64,000 nucleotides of DNA from Flavobacteriales bacterium (lineage in GTDB: Bacteria > Bacteroidota > Bacteroidia > Flavobacteriales_F > PHOS-HE28): the NCBI GenBank assembly GCA_026129465.1, contig JAHCIA010000001.1, positions 1,435,964-1,499,963 on the forward strand, written 5' to 3'. The notes below the pieces were generated by a model that was not told the origin of the DNA, made no database searches, and worked only from the letters and a program-made list of their open reading frames with translations. Made by a program: the position numbers and the translations under genes. Below, in pieces: positions 36,843 to 46,305 of this stretch (position 1 is its first letter; every line of letters starts with the position of its first letter).

Positions 36843-38732
36843 CTACCCGGGATCTTGCATCCCCTGCCGTTCCATCCAGTCGGCCAGGGTCACCAAGGAC
36901 CACAGTCTCGACCAGTTCACGCGCGGGTCCTGCTTCAGGAAGGCGCGCCACAAGCCGTCCACCGCACCCGGACGGAGGAGCCCGCCGGAAGAAAGACGAT
37001 GCAACCGCTGCGCGCAGAAGGACCGCAACTCACCGCGCATCCAAAGTTCCCAGGGCATCGTGAAGCCCATCTTGGGCCGCTGGGTCACCTCATCCGGCAA
37101 AAGATCCCCCAAGGCATCAGTGAGCAGCTTTTTGGGCGTGTGCGGGTATTTGTGCACGTCGTCCACGCCCAGCACGAAGGCCACGAGATGGTGGTCCAAA
37201 AATGGAACCCGCACCTCCAGCGCATGGGCCATGCTCATCTGGTCGGTGTCGCGCAATAGCACATGTTGCAGATAGGTGGACAACTCACCGAGCGACACCT
37301 GCGAGAGCATCGGCAATGCGTGGCCGCCGTCCTCCCGGATGATGCCGTGCATGATGCGCTGGACACGGTCCGCCGGAAGCGTATCGCGGGCAAGCAGCGA
37401 GACCAGCTCACGGTCGCTGAAGGTGCGCCGGGAGATCGGATAGGTATCGTCCACAGAAAAGGTGGGCAGCAACAGGGCATCGGCCATTTTGGTTCCCGCG
37501 ATACCAGGCCGCAGGCTGCGCACGGCCGCACCTGCGACACCACGCCAGGCGGAAGGGAATTGTGTGACCCATCGCCGCCGCCACAGATCGAGTGTGCGAC
37601 GGAATACCGGATACCCGGCGAAGACCTCATCGCCGCCCAGCCCGCTGAGCGCCATCTTGATGCCCGCTTCCCGGGTCACTTTGGAGACCACCCAGGTGTT
37701 GGGGCCGTCAGCGCTGGGGTGGTCCATGGCGGCGAGGGCGTCGGGCAGCATCCGCAGCATGTCATCCGGCTTGAGGCGGATGGGGGTGTGCTCCGTGCGG
37801 AAGCGCTTCGCCACCATGCGGGCATAGCGCTCCTCGCTGAATTCCTCCTCGTCGAACACCACCGAGAAGGTGTGCACCGGCGAGGAACTCGCCTGCGCCA
37901 TGAGGCCCACCACCGCGCTGGAATCGATCCCACCGGAGAGGAAGGCGCCGAAGGGCACATCGGCCACGAGACGCTTCTCCACGGCCCGGGCAAGACGATC
38001 GCGCACCTCGCGCAGCACCCTTTCACGCGGCATGTTCTTCGCCGCCATCTCGGCGGCCGCCACAGGATCGTACCAGCGCCGGATGCTCAATTCGGTGTCC
38101 GAAACCAGCATGGCATGCCCGGCCTGGAGCAGATGCACGCCGCGCACCAAGGTGTCCGGGGCATGCACGGTCTGGTAGCGCAGGTGGTCCACGAATGCTT
38201 CGCGGTCGATCCGCCGGGGCACCAACCCTGATGCGAGCAGCGCGCGCACTTCAGAAGCGAAAAGCAGGTGCCGGTCATCGCGGTACCAGTAGAGCGGTTT
38301 GATGCCCATGCGGTCACGCGCGAGGACCAACTCGTCGGTGGCGCTGTCGAGTACGGCGAAGGCGAACATGCCCTCGAGTTCATCCAGGCAAGCATGGCCC
38401 CATTGCCGGTAGGCCGCCAGCAGCACCTCGGTGTCCGACGAGGTGCGGAAGCCGTGGCCCAGCCCGGTCAATCGCTCACGCAGTGCGCGGTAGTTGTAGA
38501 TCTCGCCATTGAACACGATGGCCAGGCCGCCATCCGTCGCATGGAAAGGCTGGTCGGAATCGTGCGAGAGGTCGATGATGCTCAGGCGCCGGTGACCCAG
38601 TGCACAGTTCGCGGCGACATGCATGCCGGCCGCATCGGGACCGCGATGTGCCAGGGCATCGGTCATGCGGGCCAGCACGGCCTGCGGGTCGGGCAGGGTT
38701 TCCAGCCCATATATGCCCGCTATTCCGCACAT
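36843..38732 (-). CDS. asnB: Asparagine synthase (glutamine-hydrolysing), AsnB type
   Basis: 629 residues. Cys2 is the N-terminal amidotransferase nucleophile (MCGIAGIYG). The glutaminase domain spans ~1-195; the ATP-pyrophosphatase synthetase domain has the PP-loop FLSGGIDSSA and the later LSGLGGDEVFAGYP. This is AsnB by sequence, but as the first clear member of the glycan locus it may instead amidate a sugar carboxylate, as exopolysaccharide-linked AsnB paralogues are thought to do. It overlaps the upstream epimerase by 13 bases. Confidence 0.93.
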   Translation of the reverse strand: MCGIAGIYGLETLPDPQAVLARMTDALAHRGPDAAGMHVAANCALGHRRLSIIDLSHDSDQPFHATDGGLAIVFNGEIYNYRALRERLTGLGHGFRTSSDTEVLLAAYRQWGHACLDELEGMFAFAVLDSATDELVLARDRMGIKPLYWYRDDRHLLFASEVRALLASGLVPRRIDREAFVDHLRYQTVHAPDTLVRGVHLLQAGHAMLVSDTELSIRRWYDPVAAAEMAAKNMPRERVLREVRDRLARAVEKRLVADVPFGAFLSGGIDSSAVVGLMAQASSSPVHTFSVVFDEEEFSEERYARMVAKRFRTEHTPIRLKPDDMLRMLPDALAAMDHPSADGPNTWVVSKVTREAGIKMALSGLGGDEVFAGYPVFRRTLDLWRRRWVTQFPSAWRGVAGAAVRSLRPGIAGTKMADALLLPTFSVDDTYPISRRTFSDRELVSLLARDTLPADRVQRIMHGIIREDGGHALPMLSQVSLGELSTYLQHVLLRDTDQMSMAHALEVRVPFLDHHLVAFVLGVDDVHKYPHTPKKLLTDALGDLLPDEVTQRPKMGFTMPWELWMRGELRSFCAQRLHRLSSGGLLRPGAVDGLWRAFLKQDPRVNWSRLWSLVTLADWMERQGMQDPG

Positions 38733-39664
38733 CGATCCACGGCCGTGGTGGCCAGCACGCGCTCCAGGCCCACACGCAAAGGCAACAGGTCCCGTCCGAG
38801 CAATCGCCGCATCAGCGTGATGTCGGGCATGCGCCGCGTCATGTCACCCTCCTCCAGGGGAGGCAGATATACGATGCGCGAGGTACTGCCGGTGAGTTCG
38901 ATGATCGTTTCGGCCAGGGCCTTGATGGTGACCTCCTCGTCCGACCCGATGTTCACCACATCATTCGCCACCTCGCCCCGGTGATAGGCGTTGAGGCAGG
39001 CGTCGATGTTGTCGTCGATGTAGCAGAAGGTGCGGGTCTGCAGGCCGTCGCCATAAAGGGTGATGTCCTCGCCACGCAGCGCCGCACGGATGAACTTCGA
39101 CACCACGAAATCGCGGCTCTGCTTGGGGCCGTATGTGTTGAAGAAGCGGAAGATGGTGTAATCCAGCCCGTACTCCTTGCGGTAGGAGCGCAGGAAGGCC
39201 TCGCCCAGGTTCTTCACGATGGCGTAAGGCAGCTTCGAGTTCAGGGGCGTGGTGCGCTCGTTCTGCGGGATCTCCACCGGTTCACCATAGACCTCCGAGG
39301 AGGATGAGAAGAGGACGCGCTTCACGCCCGTGTTCTTCGACAGGTCCAGGATGTTGCGAATGCCGTCCACATCGCGCAGCACCATCACCGGATTCTCGAT
39401 GGTGCGCCGCACGCCCACCACCGCGGCATAATGGAACACATGGTCGAACCGGTACGCGTAGAACACGCCACTGATGTCCTCGAAGCGGTTGACGTCGCAC
39501 TTGATGAAGTGCAGGTTGGGCGCGCCGGCAAGCGGAAGTTTGCGCATATCGCCGGTGAGGAGGTTGTCCACCACCACCACCTCGTTGCCGGGGTCTTCGG
39601 CGAGTTTGGCGGCCAGGTCGCTGGCGATGAAGCCGGCGCCGCCGGTGACGAGGATGCGGGCCAT
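38720..39664 (-). CDS. NAD-dependent sugar-nucleotide epimerase/decarboxylase (extended SDR)
   Basis: 314 residues. Rossmann motif GGAGFIASDLA, catalytic SSSSEVYG and YAIVK (YxxxK), RFFNTYGP and the late RTFCYIDD are extended-SDR hallmarks. It resembles UDP-glucuronate decarboxylase and NAD-dependent epimerases; substrate not determined. A uronate-to-pentose step beside an amidotransferase would make sense but is inference. Start 39664 restores MARILVTGG; a TATTTTCG -7-like box lies 31 bases upstream. Confidence 0.87.
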   Translation of the reverse strand: MARILVTGGAGFIASDLAAKLAEDPGNEVVVVDNLLTGDMRKLPLAGAPNLHFIKCDVNRFEDISGVFYAYRFDHVFHYAAVVGVRRTIENPVMVLRDVDGIRNILDLSKNTGVKRVLFSSSSEVYGEPVEIPQNERTTPLNSKLPYAIVKNLGEAFLRSYRKEYGLDYTIFRFFNTYGPKQSRDFVVSKFIRAALRGEDITLYGDGLQTRTFCYIDDNIDACLNAYHRGEVANDVVNIGSDEEVTIKALAETIIELTGSTSRIVYLPPLEEGDMTRRMPDITLMRRLLGRDLLPLRVGLERVLATTAVDRCAE

Positions 39665-39695
39665 GTGCGGGAGGGAACGGGGGGACCGTGGTGGG

Positions 39696-39703
39696 CGAAA
39701 ATA
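39696..39703 (-). promoter_or_regulatory. Possible -7 element of the epimerase-asnB pair
   Basis: Minus strand TATTTTCG, one mismatch from TAnnTTTG, 31 bases before the ATG at 39664, just before the metallophosphoesterase stop at 39711. Confidence 0.35.
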
Positions 39704-39710
39704 GCGAAGC

Positions 39711-40733
39711 TCAAGTGCCCCGCCGCAGCAGCAGCCTGAAGAGGAGCGAGAGGACAAGGGCGGCCGCGGCTCCCCACCAGAAAAAACGATGCGTGACGGC
39801 GTTCTTCACGTGCATCGGCAGCAACCGCCAGCGAAAGGGCTCCGTACGCTTCATGCGTGCACGCCACCAGGCCGCATCGTAGGCTTCCACGGGCATCAGT
39901 TCCACGCCGGTGAGCGACAGACCCTGCCAGTTGATGCCTGCCGGGCCGATGTCCGCCACGAGCACCGCATCACGTGCTTCGTCGCGGATGGCGCTTTGGA
40001 TGAAGATGATATTGTCGGCATGACGCTCGAAGAAGATGCTCGCCGGGGCGAGGCCCGCCATGCTGCCGGAGATCCAGTGGACGGGCACCCTGCGTGCGAT
40101 GCGCTCCAGCAGGGGCGCTACCTCTTTCCGGTAGTTGGTGCGCAGCGTGGAGCGCGTATTGCCTTTGAACAGGTCCGTGTAGCGTGGATCATCCTCCGCC
40201 CAGAGCGGCCGGTGCGCGATGATGAGCAGGGCGGTCATGTCGTCGTCATCGGCCAGGTCGCCGAGCATCCGCATCTGTTCGCCCCGGATATCGCCATTGT
40301 CGCGCTCGGTGTCGAGCAACAGCACAGACGTGGTGCCCAGCCGCAAAAGGCCATAAGTGGGGCCGAATCGCTCCACATAACCGGGCATGCCCTGGTCGTG
40401 GTTGCCGGGCACATTGTACAGGGGCATGGCCAGCTTGCTGAAGAACGCACGCTCGTACCGGGGGATATCGGCCTCGCGGTCCAGGAAGAGATCCCCCGTG
40501 CTGAGCAGGAGGTGCGCACCCGTGGCGTTGATGGCGTCCAGCGAAGCGAGCAAGGTGGCCGCCGGGTAGCCACTGCGGCTGTTGCTCGATCCGTGGAAAT
40601 GTCCGCCGATGACCACCCGCCAATGGCCGGTGCTGTCCGGCCCCAAGGGCTCCAGGCCATTGAATGGCGACACTTGCCCGAGCATGCTGGAGGCGATGAG
40701 CACTGTGCCGATGGACGCCTGGATCCGCTTCAT
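39711..40733 (-). CDS. Membrane-anchored metallophosphoesterase with altered metal motifs
   Basis: 340 residues with an N-terminal signal-like segment and a C-terminal transmembrane helix (WWGAAAALVLSLLFRLLLRR). The calcineurin-like fold is shown by STGDLFLD, VPGNHDQG and IIAHRPLW. The first motif reads GGHFHG instead of the usual DxH, and the last GHxH motif is replaced by SGSMAG. Several metal ligands seem lost or changed, so activity is uncertain. The ATGA overlap with the 834-aa CotH gene (40730-40733) indicates coupled expression. Inference: it may act on phosphate added by CotH or on lipid/glycan phosphates in the periplasm. Confidence 0.8.
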   Translation of the reverse strand: MKRIQASIGTVLIASSMLGQVSPFNGLEPLGPDSTGHWRVVIGGHFHGSSNSRSGYPAATLLASLDAINATGAHLLLSTGDLFLDREADIPRYERAFFSKLAMPLYNVPGNHDQGMPGYVERFGPTYGLLRLGTTSVLLLDTERDNGDIRGEQMRMLGDLADDDDMTALLIIAHRPLWAEDDPRYTDLFKGNTRSTLRTNYRKEVAPLLERIARRVPVHWISGSMAGLAPASIFFERHADNIIFIQSAIRDEARDAVLVADIGPAGINWQGLSLTGVELMPVEAYDAAWWRARMKRTEPFRWRLLPMHVKNAVTHRFFWWGAAAALVLSLLFRLLLRRGT

Positions 40734-43234
40734 TTCCCGGGGCCGGATGACTTGTCCGACGAGCGCTTGATCACCTTGTCGTTGCCACCTTCATCCTCCA
40801 CATCCCCTTCCCCACCGCGCAACCGGGCCTCGCGCAAGGCGATCCGCGAAGCGCCATGGCGCGCCATGGCCTTCTCCAGCAACACTGCAAGCCGCGCCGC
40901 ATCAACGGCCACGGCATCCAGTTCCACTTCGGCACCCCGTGATAGGCGAAGACCATGGCCTTGTGAAACGATGTCGATCGCACGGCCCTTCACGCGGACC
41001 GGACCATCCACTTTGATCGCGTCCCCCCGGGCATCCTTGATCCGCAACCCATCCAACGTGGCCTCCCCTCCGCGCAACACCACAGCATCATCACCTGCCA
41101 TCACGCACTCCAGGTCGCGGAACGTGGTCAACCCATAGGCGGCGGAGACCTGGTCGCGGCCTCCTTCGATCCTGACCTGCTCCAGCGTCAGATCGCACCG
41201 CACGGCCACCAACAGATCGCGTTTGGGTGCACCTTCCAAAAGGCATTCACGCAGGACAAGCTTGGTGGAACCCAGCACCAGGCTCGCATCGCCGCGCTTG
41301 CCCAAGGGCCCAAGATCACGCAGGTGCACATGACGCCAGATACTTTCGGTACGCGCGTCCAGGATGACGATGCCGGCGCCGCTCGCGTCCGATGATCCGA
41401 TGAGCACCGGAACTTCCGGCAGGCCCGTGAGCTCAATGGGCGATGCGCTCAGGATCCGCGCACCCTTGACCAGATCGATCTCCAGCGGTGCTGTGCCGCG
41501 CACCACATATCCCGGTGGTATGACCAGATCGTCCGCCAGTATCCACCGTCCGGGTTTCAACAGCACGGTACTCTCCTTTTCGTCCACCACCACGAACGGA
41601 TGCGACCGCATGTCGGCCGCGCGCTCCATCCGCATGGGCAAGCTCTCGAAGCCATCGAGCCATGACTGCGGGAACACCTCCAATTCCTTGGCGACCGAGG
41701 CACCCAGCACACCATAGCGCACTCGCAACGCGGCATCCAGGGGGACAGCGGCACCAGGCGGAAGCTTGAAACTGAAAGGCATTGGGTCTCCCGGACGACC
41801 CTGTTTGCGGCACGGTACGATGGTGTTGTCCAAAGGCTTGACGATGCTGCCATCCGGCAGCACCAGGCCATGCACCTCCAAGGGAAGCGCCTCCACGGGC
41901 ACGATCATCAATCCCAGTGTATCACCGGCCAAGCCTTGGCGATAGGCATGGAAGCCCTTAGGCACGTCCAGCAGGCGGCGGATGATCCTCTGGTTGTGGC
42001 GCAGGGTGGCGCGATCCAACTCCTTCCAAGGGAACTCCCGGTACACGATGGCCGCAGCGGAATCGAGCGCCGGACCCAGCACCTGGAAGACGCTGTCCAG
42101 ATAAGCGGGGCGCGACACGCGTTCCAGATGCCGCACGTAGGCACGGAACAGTCCCTCATCGTTGAAGTAGGCGTCATGCAGGTCGTGCGAGGTCCGGAAG
42201 CGCCCTTCGTATCGCCCGCTGCCCGCCAGCCTGCGGATCCGCTCGCCCCCGAAGATCTCATAGGCCACCGGTTCCACGCGCTGGGCCACGGGGTCGTAGT
42301 GGAACTTCACGTCGCTCCAATCCATGCTGTGGTGTCCGCCCATCAGATCGATGAGCGCGTGGCGTCGCGCGAGAAGATCCACGTGGAAGACCTCTGAGGC
42401 GGTGTATCGGCCCCGGCGGAAGCCCTCGATCAATGCCGTGGCCGCCTCGAAGCGCGCGCGTGCCGTGGCGTCCTTCGCCAGGTCGGAACTGCCGAAGGCA
42501 TCGATGGCCGCGGCCTGGTAAGCCGCATAGGGCTCGTCGAAGCGCAGCTTGCGCATCTCGTTGAGGCGGTGCTCCCAGAAGAGTGATGGATCGAAACGGA
42601 ACAGGGGCCCCTCCACGCGCCCGTTGTTCTCCAGCAACTCGGGACCGAAGTGTTCCTCATAGGCGTAGATGCCCAGGTCCTCCCCATTGAGAAGGAGCCT
42701 GATGAACCCGTAGCGCAGGGCCACAATGCCTTCACCGGCCATCAAGCGGTGGTGAAGCCATTCCACCAGGTAGTTCCGCGTGCCCGGGTGCTGCAGGGAA
42801 AAACGCTTCATGCCCTGGAAGCCCCCCTCCTTGCGGGAAACCACGCGGAACGACCATTTGCGGCCTTCCACATGGTCGGTCATCTTGCCCTTGATGCGCA
42901 GCTTCACCCTGGACACCACCCCCCCGTGTTCCATCTCGCCATTCACGTAGGGGCGGCCCTCGGGAAGGATCACGCCACGGGCGCGGGCCGCTTCCACCGT
43001 GGTGCGCAGCGTCTCCATCTCATGCTCGCCCAGCTTCAGGGCCAGCACCGGTGGTTCCACTGCGAAACTCGCCGGGTAGTTCCGTGCCACCTGACCCGCG
43101 AATCGCCGGAGTCCCGGATGCCCTTTGCTCTTCAGGAAATGGTCGGCGAACAGCGCACCGCCGATGATCACGACCGTGCAGGCCGCAAGTACCATTGTCC
43201 AGCGCCGCCAGCGCCTCCCACCCCGCTTCATCAT
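40730..43234 (-). CDS. CotH-type kinase domain protein with C-terminal right-handed beta-helix
   Basis: 834 residues. Basic N-terminus, then one membrane segment (13-30). Residues ~60-370 match the CotH family, an atypical secreted kinase fold: VKLRIKGK, KWSFRV, GMKRFSLQHPGTRNY, then FIRLLLNGEDLGIYAYEEHF and LIDLMGGHHSMDWSDVKFHYDP. Where active members have an Asp after the EP strand this protein reads EPVAYE, which could reduce activity. The C-terminal 300 residues contain short repeated strands (VLRECLLEG, LTLEQVRIEGG, ATLDGLRIKDARGDAIKV) of a parallel beta-helix. Start at 43234 or 43231. TACTTTG, a shortened -7, is 8 bases upstream. Confidence 0.8.
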   Translation of the reverse strand: MMKRGGRRWRRWTMVLAACTVVIIGGALFADHFLKSKGHPGLRRFAGQVARNYPASFAVEPPVLALKLGEHEMETLRTTVEAARARGVILPEGRPYVNGEMEHGGVVSRVKLRIKGKMTDHVEGRKWSFRVVSRKEGGFQGMKRFSLQHPGTRNYLVEWLHHRLMAGEGIVALRYGFIRLLLNGEDLGIYAYEEHFGPELLENNGRVEGPLFRFDPSLFWEHRLNEMRKLRFDEPYAAYQAAAIDAFGSSDLAKDATARARFEAATALIEGFRRGRYTASEVFHVDLLARRHALIDLMGGHHSMDWSDVKFHYDPVAQRVEPVAYEIFGGERIRRLAGSGRYEGRFRTSHDLHDAYFNDEGLFRAYVRHLERVSRPAYLDSVFQVLGPALDSAAAIVYREFPWKELDRATLRHNQRIIRRLLDVPKGFHAYRQGLAGDTLGLMIVPVEALPLEVHGLVLPDGSIVKPLDNTIVPCRKQGRPGDPMPFSFKLPPGAAVPLDAALRVRYGVLGASVAKELEVFPQSWLDGFESLPMRMERAADMRSHPFVVVDEKESTVLLKPGRWILADDLVIPPGYVVRGTAPLEIDLVKGARILSASPIELTGLPEVPVLIGSSDASGAGIVILDARTESIWRHVHLRDLGPLGKRGDASLVLGSTKLVLRECLLEGAPKRDLLVAVRCDLTLEQVRIEGGRDQVSAAYGLTTFRDLECVMAGDDAVVLRGGEATLDGLRIKDARGDAIKVDGPVRVKGRAIDIVSQGHGLRLSRGAEVELDAVAVDAARLAVLLEKAMARHGASRIALREARLRGGEGDVEDEGGNDKVIKRSSDKSSGPGK

Positions 43235-43241
43235 GCGGGCG

Positions 43242-43248
43242 CAAAGTA
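43242..43248 (-). promoter_or_regulatory. Shortened -7-like box before the CotH/beta-helix gene
   Basis: Minus strand TACTTTG (TAnTTTG, one base shorter than consensus), 7 bases before the ATG at 43234 and inside the 39-base gap after the polymerase gene. Confidence 0.3.
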
Positions 43249-43273
43249 AACCCGGCCCAGCGGTACCCAGGGA

Positions 43274-44641
43274 TCAAGCTTGTTGGGGCCGCGACCCAAG
43301 TGGCGGAGGTTCCTCCTCGGCGGAGATTTCTTCCACATCGTCCACCAAGGGATCCGCTCCCAACGCGATCTCCTCCTCAGAGATCATCGTCATGATGATG
43401 AGGAGCATGATGGTGTAGGGGTTCAGCGAACCCACGAGCCAGGATTCGTACGTGATGGAGAACAGGGTGGCGAACATCACCGCGATGGCCATGCCCGTGA
43501 GCTTGCTGGCCTTGATGAAGAGCAGGATGAAACTGCGGAAGAAGATGATGATGCCGATGAGGCCCACATTGAACCACATGCTCAAATAGCTGTTGTGCAC
43601 CCCACCCTGGTGGCCCATCTTCTCCAAATAGCTGTATCGGCTGCGCATAACGAATTCATCGTTGGCCCAGCCCCCCCCGAAGAAATAGTAGGGCTGGAGT
43701 TTGCGCCAGGCGAACTCCCAGGCGAAATAGCGGCCACTACCTTCTTCCAAGGTCTGCAGGCGGAAATACTTCTCCAGACCCAGCGAGGTGATGATGGCCC
43801 CGAGATTGGAGGTCACCACCTCCACCACGCCCACTGAGGCGATCAGCACCACAAAACCCAGGAAGGGCGAGTATGCGAAGAAGCGCGATATCACCAGGAA
43901 GATGGCCACCGCCGCCAGCGATGCCCTTGAACCACTCAGGATGAGGCTGTAGATGATCACCCCATAGATGATGATCTTCTCGGTGGTGGAGAACAGGTCC
44001 CGTCGGATGTGCGTGACCGTGGCCATGAGCATGAAGGACAGGAAACAGAAGATGGCCACGCCGTTGGGATTGCCGAACAGCCCATGGAAACGTCCGGCCA
44101 CATAAGCGAGCCTGAAATCCACGTAGCGCAGCAGGATGCCGATCGCGAGCAGCGTCACCGCCAGGAAGACCAGGTTGCGGAAGAAGCTCCAGCCCTGTGA
44201 ACGGAAGTTGTACATCACGTAGTTGGGCACGATCAGGAACATCAGGGCGTAGGAGATGGTCTTCTGCACCGAAGTGATGAGCGTGCTGGAAAAGACCAAA
44301 GGCAGGAAACTGAAAATGAAGAAGGGCAGGAAGATGGGGAACACGCGCGGATGCGGCCTGAAATCCTCACGACGCATCAGGAAGAACGCGAGCAGCAGCA
44401 ACACGCAGACGTTCTTCACGCTCTTGAAGACCAGCATGCCGTGGATATCCTTCCGCATATCCGACAGCACCAGGATCACCAACATGCCCATGAGGAGCTC
44501 GGGCCAGGCCTCGGCGCGGCGGAGCAGAATGAAGGTGAGCGGTATGATCGCAAACGCCAGCGGCCCCAGGAAGATGGAGGAGCCCACCCAGATGGCCGCC
44601 ATTATCAGCAGCTGTCTTTCATCGCGGATGAACTCGAGCAT
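43274..44641 (-). CDS. O-antigen polymerase/ligase-family membrane protein (Wzy/WaaL-like)
   Basis: 455 residues with about 11-12 transmembrane helices and an acidic, Pro-rich cytoplasmic tail (VDDVEEISAEEEPPPLG). The conserved Wzy_C region is visible: GRFHGLFGNPNGVA, then ILSGSRASLAA, and a large periplasmic loop after SGRYFAWEFAW with HNSYLSMWFNVGLIG. It would polymerise or ligate lipid-linked glycan repeats on the periplasmic side. It is tightly packed between two CotH-type genes (3 bases after one, 39 before the other), so the three probably function together. Confidence 0.88.
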   Translation of the reverse strand: MLEFIRDERQLLIMAAIWVGSSIFLGPLAFAIIPLTFILLRRAEAWPELLMGMLVILVLSDMRKDIHGMLVFKSVKNVCVLLLLAFFLMRREDFRPHPRVFPIFLPFFIFSFLPLVFSSTLITSVQKTISYALMFLIVPNYVMYNFRSQGWSFFRNLVFLAVTLLAIGILLRYVDFRLAYVAGRFHGLFGNPNGVAIFCFLSFMLMATVTHIRRDLFSTTEKIIIYGVIIYSLILSGSRASLAAVAIFLVISRFFAYSPFLGFVVLIASVGVVEVVTSNLGAIITSLGLEKYFRLQTLEEGSGRYFAWEFAWRKLQPYYFFGGGWANDEFVMRSRYSYLEKMGHQGGVHNSYLSMWFNVGLIGIIIFFRSFILLFIKASKLTGMAIAVMFATLFSITYESWLVGSLNPYTIMLLIIMTMISEEEIALGADPLVDDVEEISAEEEPPPLGSRPQQA

Positions 44642-44644
44642 CTC

Positions 44645-46303
44645 CTAGCCGTTGGACCCTGCATAGCCGCGCATACCGTCACGCACGGCCCGTTCACGCG
44701 CCTTCACAAAAGTGCGCAGTTCGTCCACATGGGTGTGCCATGTTTCGACGCTGGCGGGCTTGCGCCACCGGGCCGTGTGCCACCGCATCTCAGGGGCCAT
44801 GCGCCCGGCGAAGTGGTCCACCATCGCCAGCATGTTCTCCTTGGACAATGGCCCTTCCAGCAGCCGCTCCACGTGCCATTGGAAGCGCTCCCGTATGAAG
44901 GGATCACGCATCGCGCCGGTCCACAGGGCGGGCAGGGCGAATGCGCGCTGGTCCAATTGATGGAACAGCGGCGCGTTCGCCGGGGCGGTGGCCCCCATGG
45001 ACAGGTCCATGTCGTTCAGGATGAACCGCCAACGACCATCGGCCCTGCCCATTCCTGGCCCGCCGGCATGTCGCCACGCACGCACGTTGCGCAGGGGCCA
45101 ATCGCGCTGGCCGGTGATGATGCAGGCCGCCATGTAGGCCAGGAAGCTCTCCACATCCATCAACTCATTCAGCGCCTTGTACAGCGCTCCGGCGGAACGC
45201 GATGGACCCTTGGCGGTCTCCACCAACGCCTTGAAGCGGGCCACCTCTTCGGGGTCCCCATGGATGACGCCCAATTCCACCTCCACCATGCGCACCTTCT
45301 TCGCCTTCAGCCCGTGGCGGCGCGCGATTTCCTTCTCGTCGACACGTTGGCGGAGGTGGTGGATGCCCCAATAGCAACCGTTGATGTAGAGCACGGCCGT
45401 GCTGGCGCGCGATACCTCGAAGTCCTCCCCGGCACAGAGCTCATTCACCACCGCATCGCGCATCAGGGCCTTGATGCCGTCGTTGCCGCCGGGGCGCAGG
45501 ACAAGTGCCATGGCACCGGCCGGCTCCCCATCGCCGAACAATGGCGCGCGCAAGGGTCCAGCGAACACGAGCCGCAATGCACGCAACGGGAAGCCCCGGG
45601 TCATGTTGCCGTGGATGCGCACCCCCACCGGTCCTTGGTGGATCTCGCCGCCATCCGCACCGATGAACTGGACCAAGGCTCGCCGTTCCCAGGCTTTTCC
45701 GCGCCCTGAATAGTTGCCGGGATACTTCCACCAGCGTCCATCCTCCTTGTAGAGTGCGAGTTGGGGGCGGTGCGGAGCAAGCATGGCATTGCCCGGCACA
45801 TAGATGCCCGTGTCAGGATCGAACAAGGCACCTTCAGGCATCACCAGCGAAACCACAGGCAATACCCCATGATCGGCGAAGACCGTGGTGCGGAGCCTGA
45901 CCGGTCCCCGGCGGCCAAGGTCATCCTCTTCGGCCACGCGCACCACATGGGCCAAGGGCAGGCCGGGCAGTGGCCTGTTCCATTGCACGGCCGTGGGGGT
46001 GGCCAGCATTCGATCGGCGCGGCGGCGGTCGGGGTGTGGCACCAGGGAAAGCCGCGTGGAACGCATGTCGCGCAGTGGCGCATCGGGTCCTTCCGCCAGC
46101 CACAGGGCTCGCCCGCCGGTGCCTTGGATGCGGATGGTATCGCCTTCCTTCAAGTGGGCCGTTGGCGGGGTGATCACAGGCACTGGTCCATCACCGCGTT
46201 CGGTCACCACCCTCTCCGATCGTCCGGCCCAGGCCGCGAGCATACCGCTGGCCAGCACGGCGAGCAGCAGGCCAGCGAGGTCGGCTCGTTGCGGCGAGGA
46301 CAT
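44645..46303 (-). CDS. CotH-type kinase family protein, membrane-anchored
   Basis: 552 residues with an N-terminal membrane segment (~8-26). An initial beta-rich domain (~60-150) is followed by the CotH domain: LPVVSLVMPEGALFDPDTGIYV, KAWERRALVQFI, GPVGVRIHGNMTRGFPLRALRL, LYINGCYWGIHHLRQRVDE, then QRDWPLRNVRAWR and the metal-binding DMDLSMG. These catalytic-type Asp residues look intact, unlike in the 834-aa relative. CotH proteins phosphorylate surface proteins in spores; the role in non-sporulating bacteria is open. The start at 46303 is 2 bases after the upstream small membrane gene. Confidence 0.85.
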   Translation of the reverse strand: MSSPQRADLAGLLLAVLASGMLAAWAGRSERVVTERGDGPVPVITPPTAHLKEGDTIRIQGTGGRALWLAEGPDAPLRDMRSTRLSLVPHPDRRRADRMLATPTAVQWNRPLPGLPLAHVVRVAEEDDLGRRGPVRLRTTVFADHGVLPVVSLVMPEGALFDPDTGIYVPGNAMLAPHRPQLALYKEDGRWWKYPGNYSGRGKAWERRALVQFIGADGGEIHQGPVGVRIHGNMTRGFPLRALRLVFAGPLRAPLFGDGEPAGAMALVLRPGGNDGIKALMRDAVVNELCAGEDFEVSRASTAVLYINGCYWGIHHLRQRVDEKEIARRHGLKAKKVRMVEVELGVIHGDPEEVARFKALVETAKGPSRSAGALYKALNELMDVESFLAYMAACIITGQRDWPLRNVRAWRHAGGPGMGRADGRWRFILNDMDLSMGATAPANAPLFHQLDQRAFALPALWTGAMRDPFIRERFQWHVERLLEGPLSKENMLAMVDHFAGRMAPEMRWHTARWRKPASVETWHTHVDELRTFVKARERAVRDGMRGYAGSNG

Positions 46304-46305
46304 GC

